A DNA stretch of 64,000 bases from Phytopythium helicoides. Its lineage: Eukaryota; Oomycota; Peronosporomycetes; Pythiales; Pythiaceae. Position numbers and translations under genes: made by a program. The notes under the pieces were generated by a model, which had not been told where the DNA came from, made no database searches, and was given only the letters and a program-made list of their open reading frames with translations. Where the stretch lies: the NCBI GenBank assembly GCA_024867545.1, contig JANFNE010000019.1:806001-870000 (forward strand). Reading direction: 5' to 3'. Positions 22,207-34,441 of this stretch are shown piece after piece. Every line of letters begins with the position of its first letter. The stretch's first letter is position 1.

Positions 22207-22469
22207 CGTTTTTCTTTTTGAAGAATGGCAGAGTTCTTTCAGCGGAAACTCGCTGAGTGCTAGCAGGTTTGGTCACCACGGTACACACAACGGTACTACT
22301 ACTACTCCAGGAGAGATGTCCAAGCAGTGCAAGAGCCAACGCGTCCTCGAGCAGACAATGTGAACTGCTCCGCTCGAGCAGGAAGGAGATGGCTGGGAGT
22401 CTTACGCGGGTGGCAACGTCGGCATGTGGGTGGCATGAGTAGAGAAGTGCGTTAGGCCCGGGCGGAGAC

Positions 22470-23640
22470 AAGGTGATCGGCAGTGACAAGTCTTCGTACG
22501 CCGTGGCGATTGTGTCGGACGAGTCAGCAAGCACAAGCAGAAGCTCGGTCTGCGTGTCGTCTGGCATGTCGGTGTCTACGGCTGGTTCCGTGTCTGTGTC
22601 TGGTGGCGCGATCAGTCAGTCAACGGGAGGTTCCGTGTCGTTGTCGAGCGGATCAAGTGTTTCCGACAGTGGCGTGTCTAGCGCCGTGTCATCTGGAAGC
22701 AGCGTGATTCGAGTGCGGCTCGAGTGCAGTCTGGCTCGACTGTGGATGGCGCGTCGGGCGAAGTGTTGGTGAGCAGTGGATCCAGCACGACGTCTGTTGG
22801 CGGCGCTGTGCGCGTTGTCGGCGGCTCTAGCACGTCGGCGTCCGGCGGCTCTGTGTTGGCGAGTGGAGGCGACTCTGCGAGCGGGTCGTCCGCCAATGTG
22901 TCTGTGAGCGGCGGTGTGTCGCCGTCGAGCGGCTCTGGTGGCTCTGTGCGTGTGTTCGGCGGTTCTTCGTCGAGCGGCGCTGGCGGTGACGTGAGCTTGT
23001 CAAGTGGGAACTCAAGCAGCGGTTTGTCTGGCGTGGTGCTCGTGTCAAGCGGCTCTGGAGGCGGTATCATCCAGGGAAGCAGCGTCGGCAACAGCATCGG
23101 CAGCGACGTGTTGTTGCAGGGCGGATCAGTGGACAGCGCGAGTTCGACGCAGTCTGTGAAGATCCTCGGCGCCAGCAACGCTCAGGGCGTGGGCGGCAAT
23201 GTGACGGTGGATGGCGGGTCGTCGTCCGTCTCTGTTGGCGGGTCTGTGTCTTTGACGAGTGGCGATGGCTTGTCGACGAGCGGCTCGGTGGTGATCTCGA
23301 CGCTCGGTGCTGCGAGCAGCGGCAGTAGCAGCAGCGGCAACGTGACCGTGACGAGCGGCGACTCTGGTGCGTCGAGCGGGGTCCGTACGCATTGGAAGCG
23401 GATTTTCGACGTCGTCTGCTGCCAGAAACATCGAGGTCGCGAGCGGATCTTCCGTGAGCGGCAGTGTGAGCATCTTGAGCGGTGCAAGCAAGTCGACGAG
23501 AAGCGGTGAAGTGAGCGTAGGTCTAACCGATGCGCGCCACGGCTTCAAGCGGCTCTGCATCTGGTGAGGCGGTGAGTGTGTCTGGCTGCTCTGGCAATCT
23601 GCCCGGAGGCAGCGTGACATTCTGTGACTGCGAACGTTGC
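22470..23640 (+). pseudogene. Ser/Gly-rich repeat protein remnant (M96-like composition)
   Basis: About 35 imperfect 10-12-residue repeats of the pattern G-G-S-V-x-(V/L)-S-S-G run through the segment, for example GGSVSLSSGSSVSDSG and GGNVTVDGGSSSVSVGG. Repeats of this kind occur in oomycete extracellular proteins; the composition recalls the mating-associated M96 family of Phytophthora, a comparison from memory. Frame breaks occur near 22715, 23380 and 23530, and no start or signal peptide is found. The left junction (22252) abuts a CRN upstream region and the right junction (about 23640) abuts channel DNA, so it is an inserted or recombined fragment. Repeats of this type are predicted to form beta-solenoid or wall-associated structures. 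Confidence 0.62.
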
Positions 23641-24655
23641 ATCTGTACATCGAAGGTTTTAGCACCGAAGATGAGGCGTGGATACCCTGTGAAGACATTT
23701 ACTAACGTGCAATCAACCGTACGTACTTCGAAGGGCCACAAGGAAAACTCCTGCGCCTTGGAGATCCAGAGCTTCGAGCAATTGCTGCGAAACAGTATTT
23801 CAGGTCGCCGCTTTATTATGCCACAAATGTGCTTGCAGCACAAGGAAAAACAATCGAACCTGCTAACGAGACACAATACGCTATGGCTCTCATCTTTATG
23901 CTGAATGGATTTCTAATTACCGCAATTGTTGTCGACAATGTTCAAAAGCGCTTCACTGCGTCGGCCTTCGAGCAGAAAGAGTTTTTTGCCACACGCACGC
24001 GCATCCAGCTGTTTTTGAGACGGCAGAATGCGCCTTCAGCACTTCACTATCGTGTAAACTCTTTCCTTGATTTCTGGTGGTCAGCTCACCGTGGGGCAGT
24101 CACTGAAGAGCTCCTCGCGGACCTTCCTCATGCTATCAAGCTTGATGTACTACGCAGCATTTGCCGACCAGTACTGCAAACCATCGCTTTGCTTGCTAAT
24201 GTGCGACCTGTTTTGGACAAGCTCGAGGAATTTCTGGTTGAGCACGCGCAATTTGTCTTGTACGGTCAAGGTGAAACTGTGTATTGGAAGGGCGACTACG
24301 TCACTGGTTTGTTTTTCGTGCTCGAAGGAGAGATCAGCGTCGTTAATTCAGACGGATACAGCTCTGAAGAGCACGGATCCTCGCATACAGTACCTAGCGG
24401 TGGGTTCTTTGGCACAGCAGCACTTTTGGATCCCGAGCAAAGGTGTAACGGGTACGCTGATCGTGTGACAACTATCGTTGGTTGTATCGTGTTGTTTGTC
24501 TCCAAAGAGCAACTGAGTGCCATGAAGGATATTTTGAGTTTAGTAGCAAAGTGGTAGATCCTCGCCGCACTCGCCGTGCTTACCTCCGATTAAGCTCTTT
24601 TGTTGTCGATGTCGCAGCCCTGCTGCCATTTTTCATCGGGAATTGGGCATCGGAC
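23640..24655 (+). pseudogene. Truncated CNG-channel gene copy C
   Basis: It corresponds to 36957-37845 of the full gene (module 2 from the S5-P linker through P-loop, S6, C-linker and CNBD). It then jumps to about 38222-38335 (module 3 SKVVDPRR...LLPFFIGNW). A 242-codon open stretch at 23829-24557 covers KTIEPANETQYAMALIF to the CNBD. The breakpoints differ from copies A and B, so it arose independently or retained different parts of an ancestor. Confidence 0.85.
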
Positions 24656-24940
24656 AATACGGATGTGGTAGTTGCTCTCAGAATGGATGTGAGTTTCGTG
24701 TACGCCGACGGCAGCAGCAACTAGACTGGTGTGCGAACGATGTCTTGTTAACGTGAAGACGCAAAAAAGCGGAATGGTTCTCATCACTGCCTAGAACCAA
24801 AGGCAACACTCAAGGGATCGACTCATACCCCCAACGTCTGTACGCAAGTGGTATCTTTGACTTAATACGTCGTCTCCAGAACTCCATCATCCCAGCCAAC
24901 GACCCCAACCCGCTAGTAACTTCAGTGAATGTAGTAGCAT

Positions 24941-25501
24941 CTACGCTTGTTTCTCCTTGTCCACAGGGAACAACGACCGCAGAGAAGACCAAGCCAAGTG
25001 CCATGAGAACCAATCCCCCATAAAAGACTCATCGAATCCATCCTGTCCTGACATCATCAAGGAATGCTGCATCAACACCCATATACAGTAGTTGTGGAGC
25101 AGAACAACGCACTTACGCCTGTACTTGTTGACTTGATCCGGCTCATCCGGACATTCCACCAGCACATGAATGTCTCCTTGTACTCGCTCGAATGTCTTGC
25201 CGAAGTACTCATCGTCGTCGAGGTCCCAAAGCTCCTTCAGTAGCAGTTCCTCTTGCATGAGATTTTTGATTCGATCGGGAATCTCTCTCCGCTTGAGCGC
25301 CTTTATATCTTCGTCTCGCGAGTTCAGCCACGTGTCGCCCTCCCGCGCGAGGTACAACTTCAGCAGATCTGCATCAAAGTAGATCAAGCCGGGCTTCTCC
25401 TCCTTGATCTTCTTCTTCAGATCATCGACCATCTCACTGAGCTCAATGTCTACAGGGAAGACGCTCCCGACACCAACCACCGCGCAGACGAGCTTCACCA
25501 T
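24941..25501 (-). CDS. Short Crinkler (CRN) effector, copy 3
   Basis: It starts MVKLVCAVVGVGSVFPVDIE at 25501. LYLAREGDTWL and HVLVECP are present. In this copy the 50-bp intron (25067-25116) also reads through, so one frame covers the whole unit to KEKQA at 24941. With splicing the product is about 170 residues. The tail HSLMMSGQDGFDESFMGDW is rich in Ser, Trp and Phe and is not recognised. The similarity to copies 1 and 2 ends at about 25545, just upstream of the start, so again the palindrome is lost. Confidence 0.82.
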   Translation of the reverse strand: MVKLVCAVVGVGSVFPVDIELSEMVDDLKKKIKEEKPGLIYFDADLLKLYLAREGDTWLNSRDEDIKALKRREIPDRIKNLMQEELLLKELWDLDDDEYFGKTFERVQGDIHVLVECPDEPDQVNKYRRKCVVLLHNYCIWVLMQHSLMMSGQDGFDESFMGDWFSWHLAWSSLRSLFPVDKEKQA

Positions 25502-25545
25502 CGTTTTTCTTTTTGAAGAATGGCAGAGTTCTTTCAGCGGATACC

Positions 25546-26225
25546 CGGCTTATCGGCGCGACGGGGAAGGCCTTGAAGTTCTGTTGTCCATACCCCTCCT
25601 ACTAGTATCCCAAGCTGTGTATTTCTATACTGAAGCACGCTTTTATTAAATATGTACCCCGCCAAAACCTCTATGAAGTTATTTTTGGTAGTACCGTGAG
25701 TTACGACCAAAGTTGAATACTTCAACAAGAGGGGGTGCTACCTCTTGAAAAGTATGTTGTTGCCATACAAAAACCGAAGGGTTGTGAGCTTTCTACCGAG
25801 TATTTCATGTGCCTCTATAAACTGTTGTTCGACGCGCAGTTTGCAGTAGTTGGCTGCAATGACGGCCACTTCAAGGTAGCCAAGCCCAAGCATTGAGCTT
25901 CGCTCAACGCTTGACGCCGAATCACGAGTACGCCAAACTTTCACAGCTTCCAACTGCCACTATGCCAACTCGTCACCCCCGCAGCTGCTTGCAAACTCAT
26001 AATTCGTGACAACGCTGGCCATACGAGTGGGTTGTGACGCTTCGCAGGATGTGCACGTCACTGGCCATCCTCTGGTGTTGCTGCTGTCAGCGCTCCTGAC
26101 AGTCACCGCCCATAATGTGTGTGCTACACGCCACCACTGACGATGACTCCGACAACTCTTCTTGGTTCATTCGGTTAACTCCACTCCCCTCCTTCCAACT
26201 CAGAGATACTGAGCGATCCCAATAG
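25546..26225. other. Unassigned spacer
   Basis: AT-richer than its surroundings. A short minus-strand open stretch at 25738-25953 has no recognisable similarity. I see no gene or array here. Confidence 0.4.
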
Positions 26226-26765
26226 TCAACAGCGCTTCGTCAAATGAAGTCGGTAGTGCACTGCGTTGTCAAGAATCATAACAAGCTACAGGGACTGCAT
26301 TGCTCTTTGTCGACAACGTGCAAAGCTTCGGTAACCTGAATAATGTTCTCGCTACCAGAGTATCTTCACGGATCGGATCTGCTTCTTCACAGCAGCATTC
26401 TTAGCCAACTCTTTTGAGAGCAGTGTGTGTGTGCTTCAGGTGAAGTAAGTCATCCCGACAAGAGACGCGAGTCCGCCCGCAGAAACGACAGCGAATCGAT
26501 CGACACCATTTTAAGAAATATGAGCTGTGATTTCATCTGACAAACCATTCCCAGCTACCAGGATAATCTTCGCTGCGATTCATTTGTAGAATTCCACCAG
26601 CAGACTTGGATGGCATCATTTCGATTCGCAAGTCTCGAGAGTGCGCGGCTTGCTTCCTTTTATATTTCTTGTTGTCGTTTCGAATCAGCTCGACGGGAAG
26701 GTTATCTCCACCAGCGAATCTTCTTCGTTTTCGCTTCCGCTCCGCATCCGGTCAATGAGAGAATT
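26226..26765 (+). repeat. Partial leader duplication, copy D
   Basis: It repeats 15045-15590 (from the AATGAAGTCGGTAGTGCACTG segment through the MSCDF leader) with small deletions, a stop after MSCDFI and loss of the end. No channel DNA follows. Confidence 0.8.
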
Positions 26766-27219
26766 CTGCAACCAATCAATCACGATTCAATTTGATGTAA
26801 GATAAGACATTTTGAACAACTTATCGATGTCTTCGTGGAGTTCTCCATGACTTTCTCGCGTTGCATGAACCTTGATACGAGTTTCTTGCTGCAGTAGTCT
26901 TTGAGCCAAAAATCAACCACGATCGCCACGTAGTTGTCTTTTTTTCTGGAGCAGGCAAGCTACCCCGATCGATCATAGATTGAAGCTCACTGGAATTCGC
27001 AAAAGCCTCACGTAGGCGCGACAGCACGAAATCACCCAAAACATAGGTAAGAATGAACAATTAAACACAACCTTACCCTCAATACTAACTAGGTGGCTGG
27101 TAACAACGCGTGTTGTGTTGACTGGGTTAGTCAAGGAATGCGTGACAAGCATCATTTGTCTGAGTTTTGACAGAATATACTAAGAACTAGCTAAAAGACG
27201 TTCAAATCTGACACCCGAC
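26766..27219. other. 3' flank of the minus-strand channel gene
   Basis: A minus-strand stretch (ILTYVLGDFVLSRLREAF, near 27050) is faintly channel-like, but nothing supports a gene. Confidence 0.35.
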
Positions 27220-30200
27220 TCAGCCTCGAGGAGATGTCCGCGTGAAGAGCTCCTCGGATGTGACCGGTTTGGCGTTGGGACTGACGGGAACCACTGTCGT
27301 CGGCTCCTCACTCGTCAATTCTTTTGTTGGAGCCGACAAATTGTGGGGAGCCTTTCGAGCCAACGAAAACTTGATGAAAGGCTTGACCTTCGCGTACTGC
27401 ACCATACTCGCGATGCGGTTACTGCGTCCGAGTGCGTGCGTCTGGGTTAAGGCTATGTGCTTGGAGAATGAAAGGCGGTGCTCGGATCTCACCTCGGACT
27501 TTTTACGCGGAGAGGGGGCATTGAGAGCGTCATCCCAGACCAAATCGCTTTGAGGAAGTAACAGCTTGATGAACGGCTCGAGGATGTGCAGACACAGATC
27601 AGTTGGGTGCTCGGAATCGAGTATGGACACCAGGAAGGTAAACCACTCGCTTTCTCCATCTGTCTCTGTAGCTGATCCCTTAAAACTGAGAGCAAGGCGA
27701 GAGCGCTCTGCAAATAAAGTGTTGTGAATCTTGTGTGCCCAGGTCTCTCTTTGAGTTGGTAAGGCGCCGATAGAGCTTTCCTCACGCAATTCTCGAGCTA
27801 TCTGCTTTACAGTGCGCTCAATAGCAGAATAACCTGGCAGCAACTGAAGTACAGATTGCAGATCGTCGAGGTCCAGTGAGAGCAAGTCACTCGCTTGTGT
27901 TGCTTGTATTGTCATGAGGCTGAGGGAGTACGAAAGAAGACCGTGCTCACCAAAGTATGAACCCTGGGTAAGTGGTGGCAGTGATACGGCTTTACGTCCT
28001 CGGCGGATATATCCGGCAAGCTGTCCTTTGACAACAAAGAACATTCCTGTAGTGATTGTTCCCTCTGTCAAAACGAGCTCGCCTGGAGGGTAACTTTCGA
28101 ACTGTAGCTTGTCAACGAGGGAATGAAATGCAGCTGCTAAACTGGATGAGTTATTGAGAGCACCTGGTTGCAGGAATGACGCTTTAAAGTTTTTCAGCGA
28201 TGCTCCGCCGATCTCAATGACCGTTTCCTGGCGTAGGCTCTTCGGCAGTTCATCCAGAATCAACTTGTAGTTGAGTCCACGGTGCGACGCCCACAAATTG
28301 GAGAGAAACGCGTGCACTCTTACCTTCAGTGAACTGCTCAACTTCCAGTCAGCAAGACTTAGCTCTGCTGCGATGTAGTACTTGCGAAAAATGACTTCAT
28401 GGCGGATGAAAGAAATGTAGAGGCTCGCGATCTCTCCGATAACGAAGGCCATTACAAGTAGTCCAACGAACCAAGTGACGATCGCAAAGATATTTGCTTC
28501 CATCGACTCGGGAGTGAAGGTTCGACACTTTTTCACAAATGCTGTGACTGCAAAATACAACCCACGGAGATATCGCAGCACCAGCACTGACGCAGTTTTG
28601 TGCGTTAAGTCGATCTCGTGTGACGGCAACCACGCATTCCACTCCTCTCCGTATCCAGTTTTCTCGGCAAAGAGCAAATATCCACACGCAACCCAGTGGA
28701 TGATGAGAACGTAACAGGAACAAACGACTTTCATTCTCGCCCTCTCGAACGACACGCTTGTTCGACGACGTTCGTTCATGTAGTGTACGAGATTAGCGAT
28801 TTTGAAGCAACGATTGAACCGCAGCCAGCCAACGTTTGCTGTTCTCCGAGTACCAAACATAGCAATGTATTCCAGAGGTAAAGCAGCAAGGATATCCCAA
28901 GCAAGTCGATGCCGCTTGTATGCACTTTTGACATCCCCTTCATAGAACTCTACCGAGCGGTCAGTCTGTCTGAGTCTCAGCTGAATCCAAATGTCAGAAA
29001 GAAACACTGCAAAGCAGCAAACTTCGATTGCGTCGACGACACCACTAACACCCGACCAGTTGCCACAAGATTCAAATGCGATGCAGAACGGAGTAGTTAC
29101 TGCGATAGTGATTGTAGTTATGTAGACAATACGAATCCACAAGAGGTACTCTTTGCTCTGCAGTTCGAGGCGGTAGAATGCGAGACGTGAAAACTTGTGC
29201 CAAAACGATGGATAGGTTACAGGAACACGTCCACGACTGATTGGAGTTCCAACGTCGAAATGGGGACTGACGTCTTCTCTCGGATGTCTTCCTACACTTG
29301 ATGCATGCCGATGCTGTTTGTGCTGGATTTTAGCTATCTGCTCGACGCTCTTGCGCCAATCAGGATACAATTCAAACACCATCTCAAGTGATTTCTTTGA
29401 TAGTGAATACAATATGCACGATGTTTTAGCGCGGACATACGCCAGTCGCGGGCTATCCGACAGCAACCCGTTCTCTCCAAAAAAGTCGCCGGCAACGATT
29501 TCTCCGATAACAGCAAGGTTGCGCAAACTCTCAACCTGCCAAGTTTTGGAGTGCCAACGCGCCAAAGGGGGACCCGCCCTTACATTAGAGAATGGGACGA
29601 GTGACTGAAGTGACCCTGAAAAGACGAAGAACATGTCGCTGCCAGGATCCCCCAAGTGAAAAACAAACTCATCTTTCATTATCAGTAGCTGGCTGAATTG
29701 AGAAACAAGCATGCGCGTAATCGAACTATCCATCGAGCCAAGAAACGGAACTCTTTCGATCATGGCACGGAGATTTAAAAGACGGATATCGGTCATCAGG
29801 GATGGCGGCAGTGACTGCGCTAGAATATGTTCTTGAGTAATAGAGTGAAATCGCTTGAAAGAAAGTAGGTCTTCAGTTTTGATGCTACCGGTGGTGACAA
29901 AGAAAAGTGATGTAGTAACCGCCTTGTCCACCCAAGTTTTTCGTTGATCTCGCGGTTCTCTGCATCTCCTAATTCAATGACATCGGACAGATTTCCAACG
30001 ACATATGCGAAGAGAAAAAATCCAGTCGTGAGAGTTACTATCGTGAACATGCACTGCACAGATGTCTTTGGAAGCTCTGCTTGGGTGGATGCAGACATGA
30101 GTCCAAACGACCAGAACTGCGATGCAAAGTATTGCTCTGCGCGAGTCGCATTCTCGAGGCTGGCAGGAGGAAGCCACTTATTAGTACCGAAGTTCGTCTT

Positions 30201-33200
30201 GTGACCAGTTCCAGATGCTAGAGAATACACTGCAGACGCGTGCGATGCGAAATCAAAGTAGAGTGATCCTAATAAGTGGGATGCGATCGCCGTGTAATAG
30301 ACGAGTTTAAAAAGTCGAAGTTCATTCGTGAACTTGACATAGCGAGTCTGCAAGGATCGTACTTGGCTTGGAACCTTGACAAGGCGAAAAAGCTTGTTAA
30401 TGTTTACGATTTCCATTCGAGTGGCGGGATAGATCCAGTTAATGATAAAAAGAGGGAGCAGTGCCGCCAGATCAACGAAAAAGTGCCACGATCTCAGATA
30501 ACGGCGTCGGATGCGCTTGTGATCTAAAATCTTGTTGCCAAAATGACGGTAGCCTAGACGCAATCGCACAAATATATCAAGAAGAAAACACATCTCAATT
30601 GTAACAGTGATGGCATCAGCGCTTGTCTTCGCATCAGATGTAATGCCAAAGCAGATGAGTGTGATGACTCGAAAGTATTGGACTGACATTAGAAAGAAGA
30701 GATAGGTCTCCCACAATATAACGAACTTCGAGTCAGGATCGATAGGTGACCACAAGATGCGACTGATTGTACTCTCAGGGTCACTGTTGCGTCTTTTGCG
30801 AGCTGTGCTATTTCTCTTTGCTGATAGCTTTGAGTCAAATAGCCGTTTTTCCAAGTGTATTAATGCTGTTCCGAGTGATGGAAAGACAGCTTTCAGCTTT
30901 TCAAACTTGCACTGAGGAAGAAATAGAACAGTGCAACCACTCTCTGCAATGGCAGTCTCCCCATACCCAGTTGCGTCTCCATCCGTATAAAATGATCGCG
31001 TTCCGAAACAACCGCCACGAATCACGACTCTATCGTGAGTACCATGTGCTCGTAGGCGAACATCACCACTCAAAAGAAAGAAAAGCCCATGCGAATGCTC
31101 TCCCTGGCCGTATATGATCTCCCCATGGCCATAAAGTACAAATTCTGCATTATCAACCAGCAAAATCTCCACTGCTTCGAGACAAGAACGGATCCCATTG
31201 AGTAACGGAAGTGTCTGGAGCGCTGGTTTGCAGATTTGGAACAGAACATCGCGACGATATTCGGTTGGTAAATCTGACAGCAAATCTGCGATTCGAGCTC
31301 CTCTGTGCGACTCCCACCAAAAGTCAAGGAAGTTGTTTGCTCGTTGATGGATTTCGAATGGTGCGCTCTGACGTCTCAAAAAGAGTTGGATGCGCGAACG
31401 CATGGCAAAGAACTCTTTTTCCTCATATGCTGACGCGGTGAATCGTTTTTGCACGTTGTCGACAACGATTGCAGTGATAAAAAAGCCGCTGAACATGAAT
31501 AGAAGTGCTGTACCAAATTGGATACTGCTGGCGGGCTCTATCGTGCGACCCAAGGCTGTAAGCACATTTGTCGCGTAGTACAGTGATCTGAAGTACTGTT
31601 CATAAGCGATTTGCTGCACTTTAGGATCATTAGAGTCGTATGTGATGTTGTTGACGTCCTTATACTGTCCATTCGCGAGCTTGTGTAGCTCCACATCGTC
31701 CGATGGAAGCCAGGAATCTTCCTCGGAGTTGAAACCCTCAATGAAAGTGATGCTAAAGTATAGGCAAGCAAGAATATGACTGAGAAGTACTAGCAAAATG
31801 CCATACACAAACAGTCTCTGCTTGCTTTCGAGAGGACGCAGCTTATCCACCTCGTGGTAATAATCGATGGAGCGCCAAATTCGTAGAAGCCGTGGGATTC
31901 GTGATACGTAAGTCATACTGGAATCGCTGTAACTTGGGAATGGCATTACAGTAAGAAGGTCAAATAGAAACTTAGTTCTCAAGTACTGAGGTGCGCTGCG
32001 CGCGGGCTCCCAGACTTTTTCTGAACTTTGCGTATAGGATAAGTTAAAGTTGATGTAAATGTCAACCCAGAGTATAACATCGGCGAGTATGTTAAGGAGC
32101 ATGATGTACCAAGCAGAGTGGATAAACAGTGGAAATGCCAAATTCAATGGGATTTGGTACCAGTTGTAAATAAGCACCATCTGCAAGAGCATCAACACGT
32201 TAAACAAAGTTTTGATAGTAGGAATATGCACGACTATGAAACAGACCTGAAGACATGTAATCCACCACATCCTGCGAGGAGAATCTGCATCAATGCACGA
32301 CTTGAGTAATAATTTTGCCCACCATGGACGCTTGCTATTCTGTGAAACCTTTAGGTATTCCATGTAAAACGTGCGCATTGTATCTGAAAACTTCCTTTTC
32401 CCGCCATGGGAATCATGGATATGATGCGAAGACGACACGCAGTCATGTCGGACAAGTGTCTCATCTCTTGTCATTCGAACAGACTCGGTTGATGTCTTGT
32501 GTGGAGCTGGGATAATCGTCGACGTGGATCCACTACGGCGAAAAAAGCTCCCTCTCAAGCTGCTACCTTGCCTGATAAGCTGGCGAATGCTGGTACTGAA
32601 CAAAGAACTGCGGCGAGGATTTGCTCCGGATTGAGAACCACCCTCGTTTCCCTTGTTTTGTCCTGGGATTGCAGCTAACAATCGTTGAACGCAGTTCTTG
32701 ATATTGGTTGCCACTCCTGGGTATCCCTTGAGAACTATCTCGGCATGCCGCTTTGAGAGTTTGTACAGGACACAAAAAGTCGCAGTGATAACAGTGGCCG
32801 ACCGTGGTTGGTTAGAAAAGAGCGAGATTTCCCCCACAAAATCGTTCTTGCGTAGCTCCCGCAGCTTTCGGTTGGATGATGACATGACATCCAGAACTCC
32901 TGAGCGAATGATGTACATTGCATCGCCTTGCTCTCCCACGGAGAAAAGAGTGCACTGCGCCGGAAGGGATGTACGCTCGAGTAGTCGTGCGAGCGCGACA
33001 AAGAATTGTTCACTGCATGTTGAAAATATCGGCACACGAGTGAACACATCTTTCACGAGCTCGACTTGGATATCTCGTCCTATAGACTGGCATAGAATCT
33101 CCGTTATTTGGCGGTTGCTTGAGCCTACATCGGCATAGTAGTACTGTGAAGTAGGGCAATAAAGTCAGATCGAGCATGAAAAGTGAGATAGTCCCGTATG

Positions 33201-34248
33201 CATGACGTACGCGAAGGTACTCGACGATCTTATGCCTCAGAGCAGGCGCAACGTGGTGAAATGCTAGCACCTGCTTTAGCTGATTGATTCGTGCTTCCGT
33301 GGCCTCAGATTGACTACTCTCACACTTCGAAAGCATGAAGAAAGTTGCGCATAGGTACGTAAACATTGCAAAGCCGCAGAGTGCGACGAAGATGGTAAAT
33401 ACGAACTGCGCAGAAGTGCTGGGGAGCTCACCTTCGTACAGTCCAGTGAGTATTCCAAATGACCAAAAGAGAGCTCGGAGGTAGTGCGCTAAGCAAGACT
33501 GGTCATTGTTGCTGTGCTCTGGCAGCCAGTGATCCTGGTGATACGGATCCGTATCAGTTGAATGATAGCCAAATAAGAAGCGTACACATGCTAGCCAGTG
33601 TGATAACAAATTAACTCCGATCAAGATCTTGAAGAGCTTAAGCTGTTCGAAGTGTTTGGCGTATAAATTATCCAAGTTGGCTAGGTATCCCGGAAATCGT
33701 GAAATGCGAATTACTTTGGTGACTTCCAGGACCATGCGCGAGCCTGGTAACTGTACGGGGAAAAGCGACAGCGGAACAATCGCGATCACATCAACAACAA
33801 AATCTCTTGAGCGCAAATACACGAGTCTTGATGCCGCTAAACTCAGAGTACAACCGTCCTTGATTAGAGCTGTGTTCAACTTGACGAAAAAATCGATCAG
33901 AAACAGAGTTTCGCACCCATACACGAGTACAGCCTCGGGTGTGTATCCAAGAGTAGGGTGTGGCTTGAAGGTGAATAGAAACGGTATTGCGAAGAGCTCG
34001 TAGCAAACAGCTGCGAGAAGTAGCTGGTGCCAATGCGAGATGAGAGATGAATTCGGGTCAATCCCGTGCTCTGTGCTTTTGACTTGAATTCCGATAGGAA
34101 TCGTAGCCGCTGTCACCACTGGAACGTCAAATGTAGTTACAGCAGACGAGATCCGGCGTAGCATTGTAGTTGCACTGAGTACCGCAGGGCGGCTCGACAT
34201 GGCTGACAGTCGTCGCCTATCGTTAACACTGTGACGTGTTTGGAGCAT
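27220..34248 (-). CDS. Four-module CNG/HCN-type cation channel, single chain (gene 1)
   Basis: A giant membrane protein of about 2,320 residues. Exon 1 34248-33211 (start MLQTRHSVND), a 67-bp intron 33144-33210, then one long exon. Four successive units each contain S1-S6 with a pore loop, a C-linker and a CNBD. Pore loops in order: ILTGLYEGELPS, VLTALGRTIEPAS, LMSASTQAELPK, AFVKKCRTFTPES. None has GYG. CNBD 1 keeps the cyclic-nucleotide contacts (FVGEISLFSNQPRSATV). CNBD 2 has lost them (CFGTRSFYTDGDATGYG). CNBD 3 keeps GE and Arg (FFGENGLLSDSPRLAYV). CNBD 4 keeps GE only. A one-base frame break near 29856, between the module-3 C-linker and its CNBD, is the only interruption. A Ser/Pro/Thr-rich tail ends at 27220. 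It is predicted to form a pseudo-tetrameric pore in one polypeptide. Confidence 0.88.
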
Positions 34249-34441
34249 TCATACGAACGATTCTGCGGTTGACGCTTGTGGTCCTTGCGGCTCACAGACT
34301 AAATCGGGATTTTGCGTTGGTTTCAGTACTGGCACTCACTTAAAATAATTAACTTGACAGCACACTTTGCCGCTGCCTGATCTATCCTCACGCAGGGTGA
34401 GCGTTGGCTGGACCAAGCTGCATGATCAGCAACGCTGCAAT
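34249..34441. promoter_or_regulatory. Bidirectional promoter of the two channel genes
   Basis: Only 193 bp separate the two divergent start codons (34248 on minus, 34442 on plus), so both genes must share or overlap promoter DNA. An AT-rich ACTTAAAATAATTAACTT lies near 34338-34355. Confidence 0.6.

Larger units (their letters stand above)
19063..22252 (+). repeat. Segmental duplication, unit 2
   Basis: This is a second copy of the arrangement at 14.82-18.4 kb (leader, channel remnant, tail, CRN). The two are nearly identical over long stretches and share internal deletion points. At 22252 the similarity stops abruptly and Ser/Gly-rich repeat DNA begins. Confidence 0.88.

Noticed and set aside
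22470..23640. CRISPR-like or satellite array in the Ser/Gly-rich segment
   Set aside because: Repeats follow codon periodicity and vary at the DNA level. No constant repeat and spacer pattern.
26821..27060. Potassium-channel-like short frame on the minus strand
   Set aside because: Only one hydrophobic stretch; no pore motif or start, and no continuing homology.
29840..29870. Programmed ribosomal frameshift between channel modules 3 and 4
   Set aside because: Both channel genes change frame near here, but at different sequences and in opposite directions, with no shared slippery site. Indels explain it better.
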